DNA of 55,069 bases from the NCBI GenBank assembly GCA_003529325.1, contig DPVW01000349.1, forward strand, positions 1 to 55,069. Reading direction: 5' to 3'. This document shows positions 1-8,234 of the stretch, piece by piece. Under the pieces are notes generated by a model, which searched no databases, had not been told where the DNA came from, and was given only the letters and a program-made list of their open reading frames with translations. The position numbers and the translations under genes were made by a program. Source of the stretch: Candidatus Latescibacterota bacterium (lineage in GTDB: Bacteria > Latescibacterota > UBA2968 > UBA8231). Positions within the stretch are counted from its first letter, which is position 1. Each line of letters opens with the position of its first letter.

Positions 1-701
1 CTGTGGATGTAATCGCTCAGTGGCAGACCCGGGCGAAAGGAGTGGCTGATGTCACGGACCGCATCGGCTGCTTTCAGTGGCTGCCGGAGCAAGAAGTCGA
101 TGTCGGCAAGTCGTCCATCCGTACCGTAGTTGGACAGTTCCACCTCGAAGGCTCGAGCCAGGGTGTCCACCGTGCCACCGGCTTGCTGTCGTTCGACGAG
201 CTGCCGGCCCCCCGTCTCGGCAGCCTGTTGTGTGTCGTTCCAGTTACGGTGACGAGCGGAGAGTGGTGGTCTACTCTGCTCCTCTTCCATCATCAGGAAG
301 TACAGGTGCCGGCGGTCGGTGACCTGGCAGGTCAGATCCAGGGTTGCACCATGGCGTTGGATGTGGAGTAACAGAGAGTCTCCCGGTGGCATGCTCTGCA
401 CCAGCCGACTCAACTGATCCGCATCCGTCAGACGCACGTGGGAGGCACCAATGATGCGGTCGCCGACGCGCAGTCCTGAGCGCTCTGCCGGACTGTGTCG
501 GCGCACCTTCGACACATGCAGGGTTTCGTCAACTGCGTGGGCCCGCACACCGATGACGCCGAAGTGGGAGGGCAGATCATCCGGGAAGGATCGCAGCGAC
601 GGGAGAGACTGCGATGATGCCGCCGTAGCGAGCAGAACTCCCAGGCAGATGCGACAACCAAGGGTTATGGTTAGTGGTAGACTTGTGCGTTGATGGGGCA
701 T
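1..701 (-). CDS. Secreted PDZ-domain protein (3' end beyond window)
   Basis: The reading frame opens at an ATG at 701 and runs off the left edge, so 233 residues are visible and the C-terminus is missing. Residues 1-31 form a signal peptide with a hydrophobic stretch and a small-residue cleavage region (ATAASSQS). A single PDZ domain spans about residues 47-128, with the SPAERSGLRVGDRI core typical of bacterial PDZ domains. The rest (130-233) is charged and not recognised. No protease catalytic motif is visible, though one could lie in the missing part. PDZ domains bind peptide C-termini, usually in periplasmic proteases or scaffolds. The gene diverges from the sulfatase operon across a 49 nt gap that must hold both promoters. 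No clear Shine-Dalgarno sequence precedes the start, so the exact start is uncertain. Confidence 0.75.
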   Translation of the reverse strand, partial: MPHQRTSLPLTITLGCRICLGVLLATAASSQSLPSLRSFPDDLPSHFGVIGVRAHAVDETLHVSKVRRHSPAERSGLRVGDRIIGASHVRLTDADQLSRLVQSMPPGDSLLLHIQRHGATLDLTCQVTDRRHLYFLMMEEEQSRPPLSARHRNWNDTQQAAETGGRQLVERQQAGGTVDTLARAFEVELSNYGTDGRLADIDFLLRQPLKAADAVRDISHSFRPGLPLSDYIH

Positions 702-750
702 AGGTTGGACCGGTAGCAAAGAGGCTCTAACACGAAGGAAGGGTTGTCTG

Positions 751-2031
751 TTGAGCGAGCGGTTGAATGTCATTCTCATCCTGTCCGATGACCAGGGCAG
801 TCTCGATGTGGGCTGTTATGGCGCCGATGATCTGGTGACACCGAATCTGGATCGGCTGGCGGCTTCGGGGGTGCGGTTCACGGATTTTTATGCGAATGCC
901 CCCATCTGTATGCCGTCACGGGTGTCGTTGCTTACAGGGCGAGACTACCCGCGTGGCCTGTTGCCTGGCAAGGGTCTGAAACCCGACGAAATCACGGCAG
1001 CGGAGATGTTCCGCAATGCCGGGTATCGAACGGCCATGTTCGGCAAATGGCATCTTGGATCCACACCCGACATGAGCCCGAACGCCCAGGGCTTTGACGA
1101 GTTTCTCGGACATACGACAGGGACTCTGGATGCCTATTCCCACTTTTTTTATGTGGAGGGCGTCAACCGCCATGTGCTTCAACGTAATGGTCAACCATAC
1201 GAGCGCCCGGGAAAATATCTACCGGATCTACTCGTCGAGGAGGCGACAAATTTCATCGACGCTTCCGGGGAGAATCCATTTTTTCTCTATCTGCCCTTCG
1301 CCATCCCTCACTATCCAGTGCAACCGCGTCGCGAAGACCGCGAACTCTATGAAAACTCGGGTATGGAGGACACACGGCGTGTTCTTTACGGTGCCTATCT
1401 GACGACTCTGGACAGCTGCGTGGGCCGAGTGCTCGACGCCGTCGAGGCGCGCGGGCTGACGCAGCGAACGCTGGTGTTTTTTCTCAGCGACCATGGGCAC
1501 TCAACGGAAGATCGCGCTTTTGGTGGTGGTGGACACGCCGGGCCGTATCGCGGGCACAAGCAGACCTTGTGGGAGGGCGGGATTCGTGTTCCCTGCATCG
1601 CCAGTTGTCCGGGACGGATCCCGGCGGGTCAGGTCAGGCAGCAGCCAGCGATCGCCATGGACTGGGTGCCGACGATGGCCGAGTTCTGCGATGTGCCGCT
1701 ACCCGATGACCGGCCTATCGATGGTCGATCTCTGGCAGCGGTCCTGGCCTCCGAGGATGCGCCGCCGCCCCACGAACGGCTGCATTGGGTGCACTACGAC
1801 GGAACTTTTGCGCAACGCGAGGGCAAGTGGAAGCTGGTCTCGGGCCCCGATGGCAGCTGGCTTTGTGATCTGCAGGCGGATCCGGGGGAGCGCAGCGATC
1901 TGACAGATGGGGAACCGGAGCGCCTGGCCGACATGGTCTGGCATCACAACACCTGGCTGAGGGAGGTGGCGGGCCTTGCGGTTGGGGTACGACGCTTGCC
2001 ACCACCGATCAGAAAAAGCGCTGGGCCATGA
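751..2031 (+). CDS. Type I sulfatase (arylsulfatase family, CMPSR)
   Basis: A 426-residue sulfatase of the alkaline phosphatase superfamily, predicted to hydrolyse sulfate esters. The N-terminal metal-binding SDDQG is at residues 12-16. The formylglycine motif C-x-P-S-R is at 53-57 (CMPSR), so the Cys must be oxidised by a sulfatase-maturating enzyme, which is not encoded in this window. A second metal site (SDHGHS) and the GGIRVP region follow near residues 245-285. The start is a TTG at 751, preceded by AAGGAAGG at good spacing. No signal peptide is seen, which is unusual for a glycan sulfatase and suggests action on imported substrate. The stop overlaps the next sulfatase start by 4 nt (ATGA), indicating translational coupling. 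The substrate cannot be told from sequence. Confidence 0.93.
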   Translation: MSERLNVILILSDDQGSLDVGCYGADDLVTPNLDRLAASGVRFTDFYANAPICMPSRVSLLTGRDYPRGLLPGKGLKPDEITAAEMFRNAGYRTAMFGKWHLGSTPDMSPNAQGFDEFLGHTTGTLDAYSHFFYVEGVNRHVLQRNGQPYERPGKYLPDLLVEEATNFIDASGENPFFLYLPFAIPHYPVQPRREDRELYENSGMEDTRRVLYGAYLTTLDSCVGRVLDAVEARGLTQRTLVFFLSDHGHSTEDRAFGGGGHAGPYRGHKQTLWEGGIRVPCIASCPGRIPAGQVRQQPAIAMDWVPTMAEFCDVPLPDDRPIDGRSLAAVLASEDAPPPHERLHWVHYDGTFAQREGKWKLVSGPDGSWLCDLQADPGERSDLTDGEPERLADMVWHHNTWLREVAGLAVGVRRLPPPIRKSAGP

Positions 2032-3506
2032 ATGTCCTGTTCATCCTGGCTGACCAATTTCGCGCCGACTGCCTGGGCCATCTCGGCAATGACACGATCA
2101 AGACACCGAATCTCGATCGTCTAGCGCGGGAAGGCGTCTCCTTCACTCACGGCTTCAACCAGGCCGCCCCCTGTGGACCGTCGCGTATGTGTATTTTCAC
2201 GAGCCGGTACATGTGTTCGGCGCGGGCGATCAACAATATGACGCCACTGCGTGACGCCCACGAATCGCTGCCGCAGCATCTTCGGGATGCCGGCCATAAC
2301 CCGGGGCTGATCGGCTACAACGACTACACTCCCGACCCCGAGATCCTGGCGCCGGAGGATGAGCGACGTCACCATTTGGGGTATGACAACTGCCTACCGG
2401 GATTTGAGCGGGTCTACTACCACGAATACGACAGCGAAGAATACTTCGCCTGGCTTGGTGAGCAAAAGTATCCTGACGAGTTGCTGAGCCACGCGGGCAT
2501 CCACCAGCCCGACGTGCCCGCCGAAGGTCCGGGCCCACATCTGCCGCAACACTTTCCAGCCAAATACCGTGCCGAGCACTCCGAATGTGCCTACGTCACC
2601 GATCGTGCCATCGACTACGTGCAGCAGCGCGGTGCAACGCAGGAGGCTGGCTGGGTGCTCAGTCTGAACTATATCAAGCCTCACCCACCGAATATCTGCT
2701 GTGCGCCGTATCACGACATGTACGATCCGGCGACCATGCCGCCGGCGGCCCGTAGCACGGCGGAGCAGTCGCCGACGCATCCCTTTCTGCGCGCCCTCGC
2801 ACCTGATCAGCTGCAGGAGGATCTCCATCTGCGCGAGTATCGTGCCTGTTACTACGGCATGATCACCGAGGTGGACGACAATCTCGGGCGACTGTTTCAA
2901 GCCCTTGAGAGTTCGGGTCAGTGGGAGGACACGCTGATCATCTTCTCCGCCGATCACGCCGAACATCTGGGCGATCACTATCTGACGGGCAAGGGCATGT
3001 TCTACGATGGCGGTATGCGCATCCCGTGGATCGTACGGGATCCGACGGCTGCAGCCGATACGACACGTGGACAGATTCGGCGGGAGTTCGTGCAGGCGAT
3101 CGATTCGGCGCCGACGATCATGGACTGGCTGGGGTTGGAAATTCCTGATCGCTTTCAGGGGCGTAGCGTGTTGCCGCTGATTCGTGATGGCGGGGACTAC
3201 GAGGCGAGGCGAGAGATCCACTACGAGTTCGATTATCGGCAGGGCGCCATGGCTCGAGGTGCTGAGGATCCAGATGAGCATCTGCTGTGGGTGGTGCGCG
3301 ATCACGAGCACAAGCTGGTGCAATTCGCCGACCCGGAGATGCCCCCGATCCTGTTCGATCTGCAGGCCGATCCGGAGGAACTGGAAAATGTCGCGCAGAA
3401 ACCGGCGTATCAGGCCAAGCTGCTCGATCTGAGTCAGCGCTTGTTGCGGTGGCGCATGCGCCACGAGGACCAGCGGGCGGAGCACTGGGCGCAAAATTAC
3501 AGGTGA
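2028..3506 (+). CDS. Type I sulfatase (CGPSR)
   Basis: A 492-residue sulfatase, clearly different in sequence from its upstream neighbour. The N-terminus MNVLFILADQFRAD carries the first metal site, and the formylglycine motif CGPSR lies at residues 49-53. The FSADHAEHLGDH stretch near residue 307 supplies the second metal cluster, followed by GGMRIPW, the usual substrate-side loop. The length and the C-terminal DLQADPEELENVA segment are standard for the family. The ATG overlaps the preceding stop by 4 nt and the M14-type gene follows 7 nt downstream, giving a three-gene operon. No signal peptide is apparent. Two different sulfatases in tandem suggest sequential desulfation of a glycan with more than one sulfate position (inference). 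Confidence 0.93.
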   Translation: MNVLFILADQFRADCLGHLGNDTIKTPNLDRLAREGVSFTHGFNQAAPCGPSRMCIFTSRYMCSARAINNMTPLRDAHESLPQHLRDAGHNPGLIGYNDYTPDPEILAPEDERRHHLGYDNCLPGFERVYYHEYDSEEYFAWLGEQKYPDELLSHAGIHQPDVPAEGPGPHLPQHFPAKYRAEHSECAYVTDRAIDYVQQRGATQEAGWVLSLNYIKPHPPNICCAPYHDMYDPATMPPAARSTAEQSPTHPFLRALAPDQLQEDLHLREYRACYYGMITEVDDNLGRLFQALESSGQWEDTLIIFSADHAEHLGDHYLTGKGMFYDGGMRIPWIVRDPTAAADTTRGQIRREFVQAIDSAPTIMDWLGLEIPDRFQGRSVLPLIRDGGDYEARREIHYEFDYRQGAMARGAEDPDEHLLWVVRDHEHKLVQFADPEMPPILFDLQADPEELENVAQKPAYQAKLLDLSQRLLRWRMRHEDQRAEHWAQNYR

Positions 3507-3513
3507 TTGAGTG

Positions 3514-4551
3514 ATGCACAGTTTTCAGAACAATAACAAGTTGGTCTCTCACCTCGAGGCGTCCGGCCACGAGGTGCGCCGGATTGCCCGTGCCCCTGAC
3601 GGGTCGCCTGTGGTGGCAGTCCGTGCAGGGGGCGCCCGCGAACCGGCGATATTCATCAGCGCCGGCAGCCATTCGACCGAACAGGCCGGCGTATCGGCTG
3701 CGGTGCAACTCATCGATGCGCTGCAGACGGAGCATCAGGTCTGGGTTATCCCGACGCGCGATCCCATGGGCATGAACGGTTATCGCCACGTTCTCGAGTG
3801 GGCACTGGGTGAGCCAGCGGACCTGGCCTCGCGGGATGATCTGGAGGGTTTCCTGCGAGCGCGAGGGGAGGTCGTGATCGATGAGGAGGACGTTGTCGTT
3901 GCTACGATCAACGAGTTCGCCTTCACGACGCGCAACCTCCTGGGTCGTTTCAAAGAGAGCGATGCAGCCCTGGTCGAGCCGCTGAAGGGGCGACGGATCT
4001 TTGTGCCCTCCGGACATGAGGATGTCGCCGGTGCCGCTCCTCTGGAGCGCGCCTACACACTCATCGTCAGCCCTCAGGGGGACGTGCTGCATGTCAACCG
4101 CTTTCACGACACAGCATGGGCGCCGGCGGAGGTCCATGCGACGCGCCGTCTGCTGGCGGAGATTCAGCCGGGGATCTGTTTTGATCTGCACGAGGCGATG
4201 GGTATTCAGGACCGCTACTGGCTGTCGGCGCGCAAACAACGCACTGGCGATCTGGATGAACAGGAGGCCCACGCTGCGACGGCTGTCATCGAGCGCATCG
4301 CCGCCTGGGGCGCCCGTTTCCCCGAGGACGAATATCTGCCGGGCAAGTTCTTCACCAAATCACAACCGGGTGTATTCTGGCTCGACGCCCTGGTGCGTGG
4401 TGAGGGGCTCAACCTGATGGACTACGCCGCCCGCGAGTACGGTATCGCTTTTGGCACGGAAATGGGGATGTTCGGCACCTTTGATGATCGTGTCGCCATG
4501 GGCATGCTTACCGTGCAGGCCGCCGTCGAGGCCTGGGAAGCCAACAGGTGA
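3514..4551 (+). CDS. M14-family zinc hydrolase (desuccinylase/aspartoacylase-like)
   Basis: A predicted zinc-dependent hydrolase of about 345 residues. The family signature is visible: H-x-x-E in SAGSHSTEQAG (His53, Glu56) and the third ligand in CFDLHEAMG (His226). A late Glu in FGTEMG (about residue 316) is a candidate catalytic base. This arrangement resembles the succinylglutamate desuccinylase/aspartoacylase branch of M14 as much as a carboxypeptidase. ATG 3514 is chosen because AGGTGA lies 7 nt upstream; a GTG three bases earlier is also in frame. No signal peptide, so probably cytoplasmic. It is the third gene of the sulfatase operon, which suggests removal of an amide- or ester-linked group from an imported compound (inference). 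It converges on the next gene. Confidence 0.8.
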   Translation: MHSFQNNNKLVSHLEASGHEVRRIARAPDGSPVVAVRAGGAREPAIFISAGSHSTEQAGVSAAVQLIDALQTEHQVWVIPTRDPMGMNGYRHVLEWALGEPADLASRDDLEGFLRARGEVVIDEEDVVVATINEFAFTTRNLLGRFKESDAALVEPLKGRRIFVPSGHEDVAGAAPLERAYTLIVSPQGDVLHVNRFHDTAWAPAEVHATRRLLAEIQPGICFDLHEAMGIQDRYWLSARKQRTGDLDEQEAHAATAVIERIAAWGARFPEDEYLPGKFFTKSQPGVFWLDALVRGEGLNLMDYAAREYGIAFGTEMGMFGTFDDRVAMGMLTVQAAVEAWEANR

Positions 4552-4564
4552 AGAGCGGGGATCT

Positions 4565-4591
4565 GGCGCGGGGGACGCGTCGGACCGCGCC
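4565..4591. terminator. GC-rich hairpin between convergent genes
   Basis: GGCGCGG (4565-4571) and CCGCGCC (4585-4591) form a perfect 7 bp inverted repeat with a 13 nt loop. It lies in the 69 nt gap between two convergent genes. There is no T-tract on either side, so it is at best a bidirectional stem-loop that may aid termination or stabilise 3' ends. Intrinsic termination is not proven. Confidence 0.3.
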
Positions 4592-4620
4592 CGCGGTCGT
4601 CGCCGACGTTGAAGGGTCCT

Positions 4621-7395
4621 TTACCGCAGTAGCAGCAGCTTGCGCGTCTGCGTCTGCGAGCCCAGCCACGTCTCGGCGGCGAGGCGCATGAAATAGACAC
4701 CGCTCGCCAGTTCCTCTCCGTACTCGGCGTGGCCGTCCCAGAGGACGGTGTGCACACCACTCGGGCGGGCGCCGCTCACCAGCGTCGCAACAGCCTGCCC
4801 CGTGGTGTTGTAGATCTTCAGGTCCACATCGGCTGGGTCGGAAAGGGCATATCTGATCACCGTGTTGCTGTTGAATGGATTCGGGTAGTTCTGCGACAGG
4901 GCGAATGCTGACGGGTGGGTGTCGTCATGGCGTTCGGCGACGACTGTGGGAGTCGGTGGTGCGGCTGGGATACTGGTAACGACCCGTACATCATCCAAGT
5001 AGAATGTGCCTGTCAGATTACCGTACAGTCTCAAGGCATCGACAGCGTCGACTTGATCACGTAACCCCGCGCCGTAGAAGTTGTTCTGATCGAATGCGGT
5101 AAAAGGGATCTCGAGGACCTGCCAATCCCGGCGCTCCAGATCGATGGCCAGGCCCGGTAAAGGATCGCGGACCAGGTCGAGGGTAATCTCGTCGATGACG
5201 AGAAACAGAACTGGAATCCTCGGCAGATTGACATCACCAGGGTGGAAGGCCAGGCGGACACCGACAAAACCCTCTCGGTCCACTGGAGTTTCCGGTACGA
5301 GATTGATACTCCAGTTGCCGAAGAGACTCAGTGGGGCAACCTGCACGCCATGGGCGACGCGGCCGTTAAAGATCGGTCCATCAGAGAGGGCACCAAGCAC
5401 CTCGGCCCCGTCCAACCCCGTGAAACTCCAGCCCTGCGACAGAACATCGTCGAGCACGGACAAGTCAGGTGGCGCGACGATGAGAGTGTGCGTGAAGTCG
5501 AAGAAGCGGGCGACACCGGCGACCTCCTGTTTGAGCCGCACGATGATCTCGTGTGGTCCTACTACAGCGGCGACATCCAGGCGTGTCTCGAGTAGATAGT
5601 CGCCGTCACTCACCGGACTCAGGGTGACGTGATCAGGACCACCAATCGAACTCAGGTTCGCAGTCACCTGCGGCGGTCCACCATTCGGATCGAAAGGATC
5701 CACGTGGACTGTCGAGTGCAGGTCGACAGTCTCACCACGCACCAGGGCGCCTGGCAGATCGTGCCGCCAGGCGGGGGGCACGATATCGATGGTCTGTGTG
5801 AACTGCAGCGACTCGGTACGATCGCCGATATCCTGCTCGACCCGTACGAGGACCTCCCAGGCGCCGACGGCCTCCGCCGTCAGTTGCGTATCGAGGACAT
5901 AGGTATCCGTGCCGGTAGAGACCAGGGGAAAAGATTGGGGGCCACCGAGGGCGCTCAGATCAGCGATGACGCGCGGTGGTTGACCTCCTTCGGCGAGACG
6001 CTCGATGGTCACCGTTGCCTTGATGTGGATGGGGCCGGAAAGGACGACGGAACGGGGAAGATCCGGTTGCCAGTCGCCCCCGAGAAGAGAATGCGTAATC
6101 TTCAGGATCAATGGCGTACGGTTGTCGCTCGACACATACAAACTTCCATCGTCGTCTGACATCAGCCCAACGGGAAAACCCCAGACCGCATCCCGCGTGG
6201 TGCCGGACTGAAATCCCGTCAGGAAGTCAGCCATGACCGCATTCGAGCCGTCCGGCTCGCTGAACAGGGCCTGGACCTTGTATCCCGGATGGGAGGAGAG
6301 TTTCGCTTTGCCGGCACGAAAGGCCACAAATGCGGCGTTCGCATACCGCTTCGGGAACTGGCTGCCTGTATAAAAGTGGATACCCATCGGCGCCCAATGG
6401 GCGGGCACGAGAGCGGCGGGCTTCTTCTGTGTCTGTGCCCGCAATGTGTCCTGGCGAGTGATGGGCAGGACGATTTCGTAGCCTGGGAGTGCGAAATTGT
6501 TCCAAACCTGATAGCTGTGTACAAGGGGATAACCAAGAAAATCGCCGTCCCGGAAAATGTCGATCCACTCTGGCGGAATCGTACGACCCTCCCAGTCGTG
6601 GCCATTGTTGGTACCCCACAATTCGTTGGTTACCGGGTGCAGGTCCAGGCCGATCACGTTGCGCACGCCCGTGGCAAAGATGCGGCGGCCACTGCCGTCA
6701 TCGTTGAACTGCAGTACCGTGCCCCGATCAGGGTGGTAGGGAACCTTCTCTTCCGTGCTGTTTCCGTTGAACTGATGGCCCTCGTCCATACGGCATAGAT
6801 CACATGGGGAACCCACCGTCAGATAGGCCTTGCCCTGCTCTTCGTCGAACAGCAGGGTGCGTGTATCGTGGAAGCCGATCCAGGGGATATCGTCGATGAA
6901 CACCTGACGATCCTCGTAGATGCCGTCACCATCGGCGTCGATGGCGCGAATGACTTGATGTTCCTCGCCGACGTAGAGGTCGCCTTTATAGAAAGCGAGA
7001 CTGTGTGCTTCGCGCAGGTCGTCGAGGACGACGATATGCTCATCTGCTACACCATCGCGGTTGCGATCCGGCAGCGCCACGATCTGCCCGGCGCGCATGT
7101 TGCACACGTGTAACACCCCTTCGGGGTCAATCGCCATCAGGCGTGGTCCACGCAGGCCTGCGGCAAAGACCTTGACGGAGAAACCAGTGGGCAGATTCAA
7201 CACGAGGTTCTTCGGAACCTGTGCACGATACTTGCCCGCTACTTCGAGTTCGACCGGCTGCAGGCCGAGATCCACATTCGGCGTCAAGGTCCCCTCGGGA
7301 TAGCCGTCATCCTGGGCCGATGCGGGTAGGAGACTCAGCGCGGCCGTGAGTATGCCGATGCCGGCACAGAATCGAAACGTCAGTTTGTGAGACAC
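4621..7395 (-). CDS. Secreted glucose/sorbosone dehydrogenase-like propeller with YPNPFN C-terminal domain
   Basis: A 924-residue exported protein. Residues 1-28 are a signal peptide ending PASAQ. Residues about 60-436 form a beta-propeller of the PQQ-dependent glucose/sorbosone dehydrogenase type, with GFSVKVFAAGL, the REAHSLAF segment near residue 131 and GVRNVIGLDLHP. Two tandem Ig-like repeats follow (about 450-640), each containing an ADLS/NLSSIGGP strand. A jelly-roll-like region occupies about 650-820. The C-terminal domain has NYPNPFNSNTVIRY and ends in KLLLLR, like FlgD/type IX-type sorting domains. The start is a GTG at 7395; upstream ribosome binding is weak. Oxidation of an extracellular sugar or alcohol is the likely role if PQQ is bound, but many such propellers are uncharacterised. 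It lies 76 nt below the CBM9-like gene, so it may belong to the sugar-import operon. Confidence 0.82.
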   Translation of the reverse strand: MSHKLTFRFCAGIGILTAALSLLPASAQDDGYPEGTLTPNVDLGLQPVELEVAGKYRAQVPKNLVLNLPTGFSVKVFAAGLRGPRLMAIDPEGVLHVCNMRAGQIVALPDRNRDGVADEHIVVLDDLREAHSLAFYKGDLYVGEEHQVIRAIDADGDGIYEDRQVFIDDIPWIGFHDTRTLLFDEEQGKAYLTVGSPCDLCRMDEGHQFNGNSTEEKVPYHPDRGTVLQFNDDGSGRRIFATGVRNVIGLDLHPVTNELWGTNNGHDWEGRTIPPEWIDIFRDGDFLGYPLVHSYQVWNNFALPGYEIVLPITRQDTLRAQTQKKPAALVPAHWAPMGIHFYTGSQFPKRYANAAFVAFRAGKAKLSSHPGYKVQALFSEPDGSNAVMADFLTGFQSGTTRDAVWGFPVGLMSDDDGSLYVSSDNRTPLILKITHSLLGGDWQPDLPRSVVLSGPIHIKATVTIERLAEGGQPPRVIADLSALGGPQSFPLVSTGTDTYVLDTQLTAEAVGAWEVLVRVEQDIGDRTESLQFTQTIDIVPPAWRHDLPGALVRGETVDLHSTVHVDPFDPNGGPPQVTANLSSIGGPDHVTLSPVSDGDYLLETRLDVAAVVGPHEIIVRLKQEVAGVARFFDFTHTLIVAPPDLSVLDDVLSQGWSFTGLDGAEVLGALSDGPIFNGRVAHGVQVAPLSLFGNWSINLVPETPVDREGFVGVRLAFHPGDVNLPRIPVLFLVIDEITLDLVRDPLPGLAIDLERRDWQVLEIPFTAFDQNNFYGAGLRDQVDAVDALRLYGNLTGTFYLDDVRVVTSIPAAPPTPTVVAERHDDTHPSAFALSQNYPNPFNSNTVIRYALSDPADVDLKIYNTTGQAVATLVSGARPSGVHTVLWDGHAEYGEELASGVYFMRLAAETWLGSQTQTRKLLLLR

Positions 7396-7471
7396 GGTAT
7401 CAGGACTTCTTGTCTGGGTGTATGACAGTTGGCAGTCTCCTTAAGTACAATAATCCCCCCCGAAGTATCAA

Positions 7472-8234
7472 CTAATCCTCGGCACCGACCTGTTTCCCCG
7501 AGAAGTGCACGACACCGAACCGCGGTGGTGCGTGGAACTGGGGTTTGGGTTTTTTTGTATCGGACCAGGTTGCGTACTGAAGATTGATCGCGCCCCCCGT
7601 GCGATAGAGGTTGAGGCGCCAGATATCGCCGTCGCTCGGTGGCAGGCGTGGGGCGAAGCCGGTAAAGGTATCGAAGGGTATGGCGATCTCCGTCGTCCAC
7701 AAACTGTCGATATCATCCTGCTGGTTGAGGGTGCCGTGGATATCGATGGCGACGCGCAGGCTGTCGGCGTTCCAATTCGAACGTCGATTCTCGTGCGGTG
7801 AGCGGTCCAGGATCGTACTTAGGGCATTGAACTCGAAGTTGAAATAGATCGATACATCCGCTGTATCGGGGGCGATAAAAACCTCGACACAATCATCGCG
7901 AGAAACCGGATCGTCGCGGTTTTTGTGAACGGCGGAGACATGACTGTCGAAGGCCCGAAAGCTGACATACAGCGCCTCGTCATCCCACAGCATGCGGGCC
8001 TCGGTGCGTTCCCGTTCGCCTTCCGTCCACCAGGGAAAGGAGAAACTGTCGATCTGCGTTGCAGCTGCCCAGGACGGCTCGTCGAGTCGGCCGTCAACGG
8101 TGATCGCTCCGGCGGCCCCGTTCGATGACGGCATGCGGCACGTCCGTCGGAATCGGCTCGGCATTGACGTCGCTAAGACAGAACAGCGACACGGCGCAAA
8201 CGACACGGAGGGATAGAACACTAGATGCTGTCAT
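7472..8234 (-). CDS. CBM9-like secreted carbohydrate-binding protein with frameshifted signal peptide
   Basis: The body (residues GAITVDGRLDEPSW to the end at 7472) is a carbohydrate-binding family 9-like domain, with the conserved opening ITVDGRLDEPSW and the DDCVEVFIAPD strand. An in-frame start at 8221 gives a poor N-terminus. In another frame, an ATG at 8234 encodes a good signal peptide (MTASSVLSLRVVCAVSLFC) and then PTDVPHAVIER. Removing one C from the CCCC run at 8116-8119 joins the two as VIERAAGAITVDGRLDE. The 8234 start also overlaps the upstream stop by 14 nt, as the neighbouring pair does. So the gene probably starts at 8234 and has a one-base insertion, either real or a sequencing error. 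The role is probably binding of an external glycan next to the sugar importer. Confidence 0.72.

Noticed and set aside
2394..4272. Two long minus-strand open frames
   Set aside because: They overlap the sulfatase and M14-type genes, which have clear active-site motifs, and show no domain of their own.
4621..7395. Heme-containing membrane-bound dehydrogenase
   Set aside because: No CxxCH heme motif is present; the propeller is of the sorbosone/glucose dehydrogenase type only.
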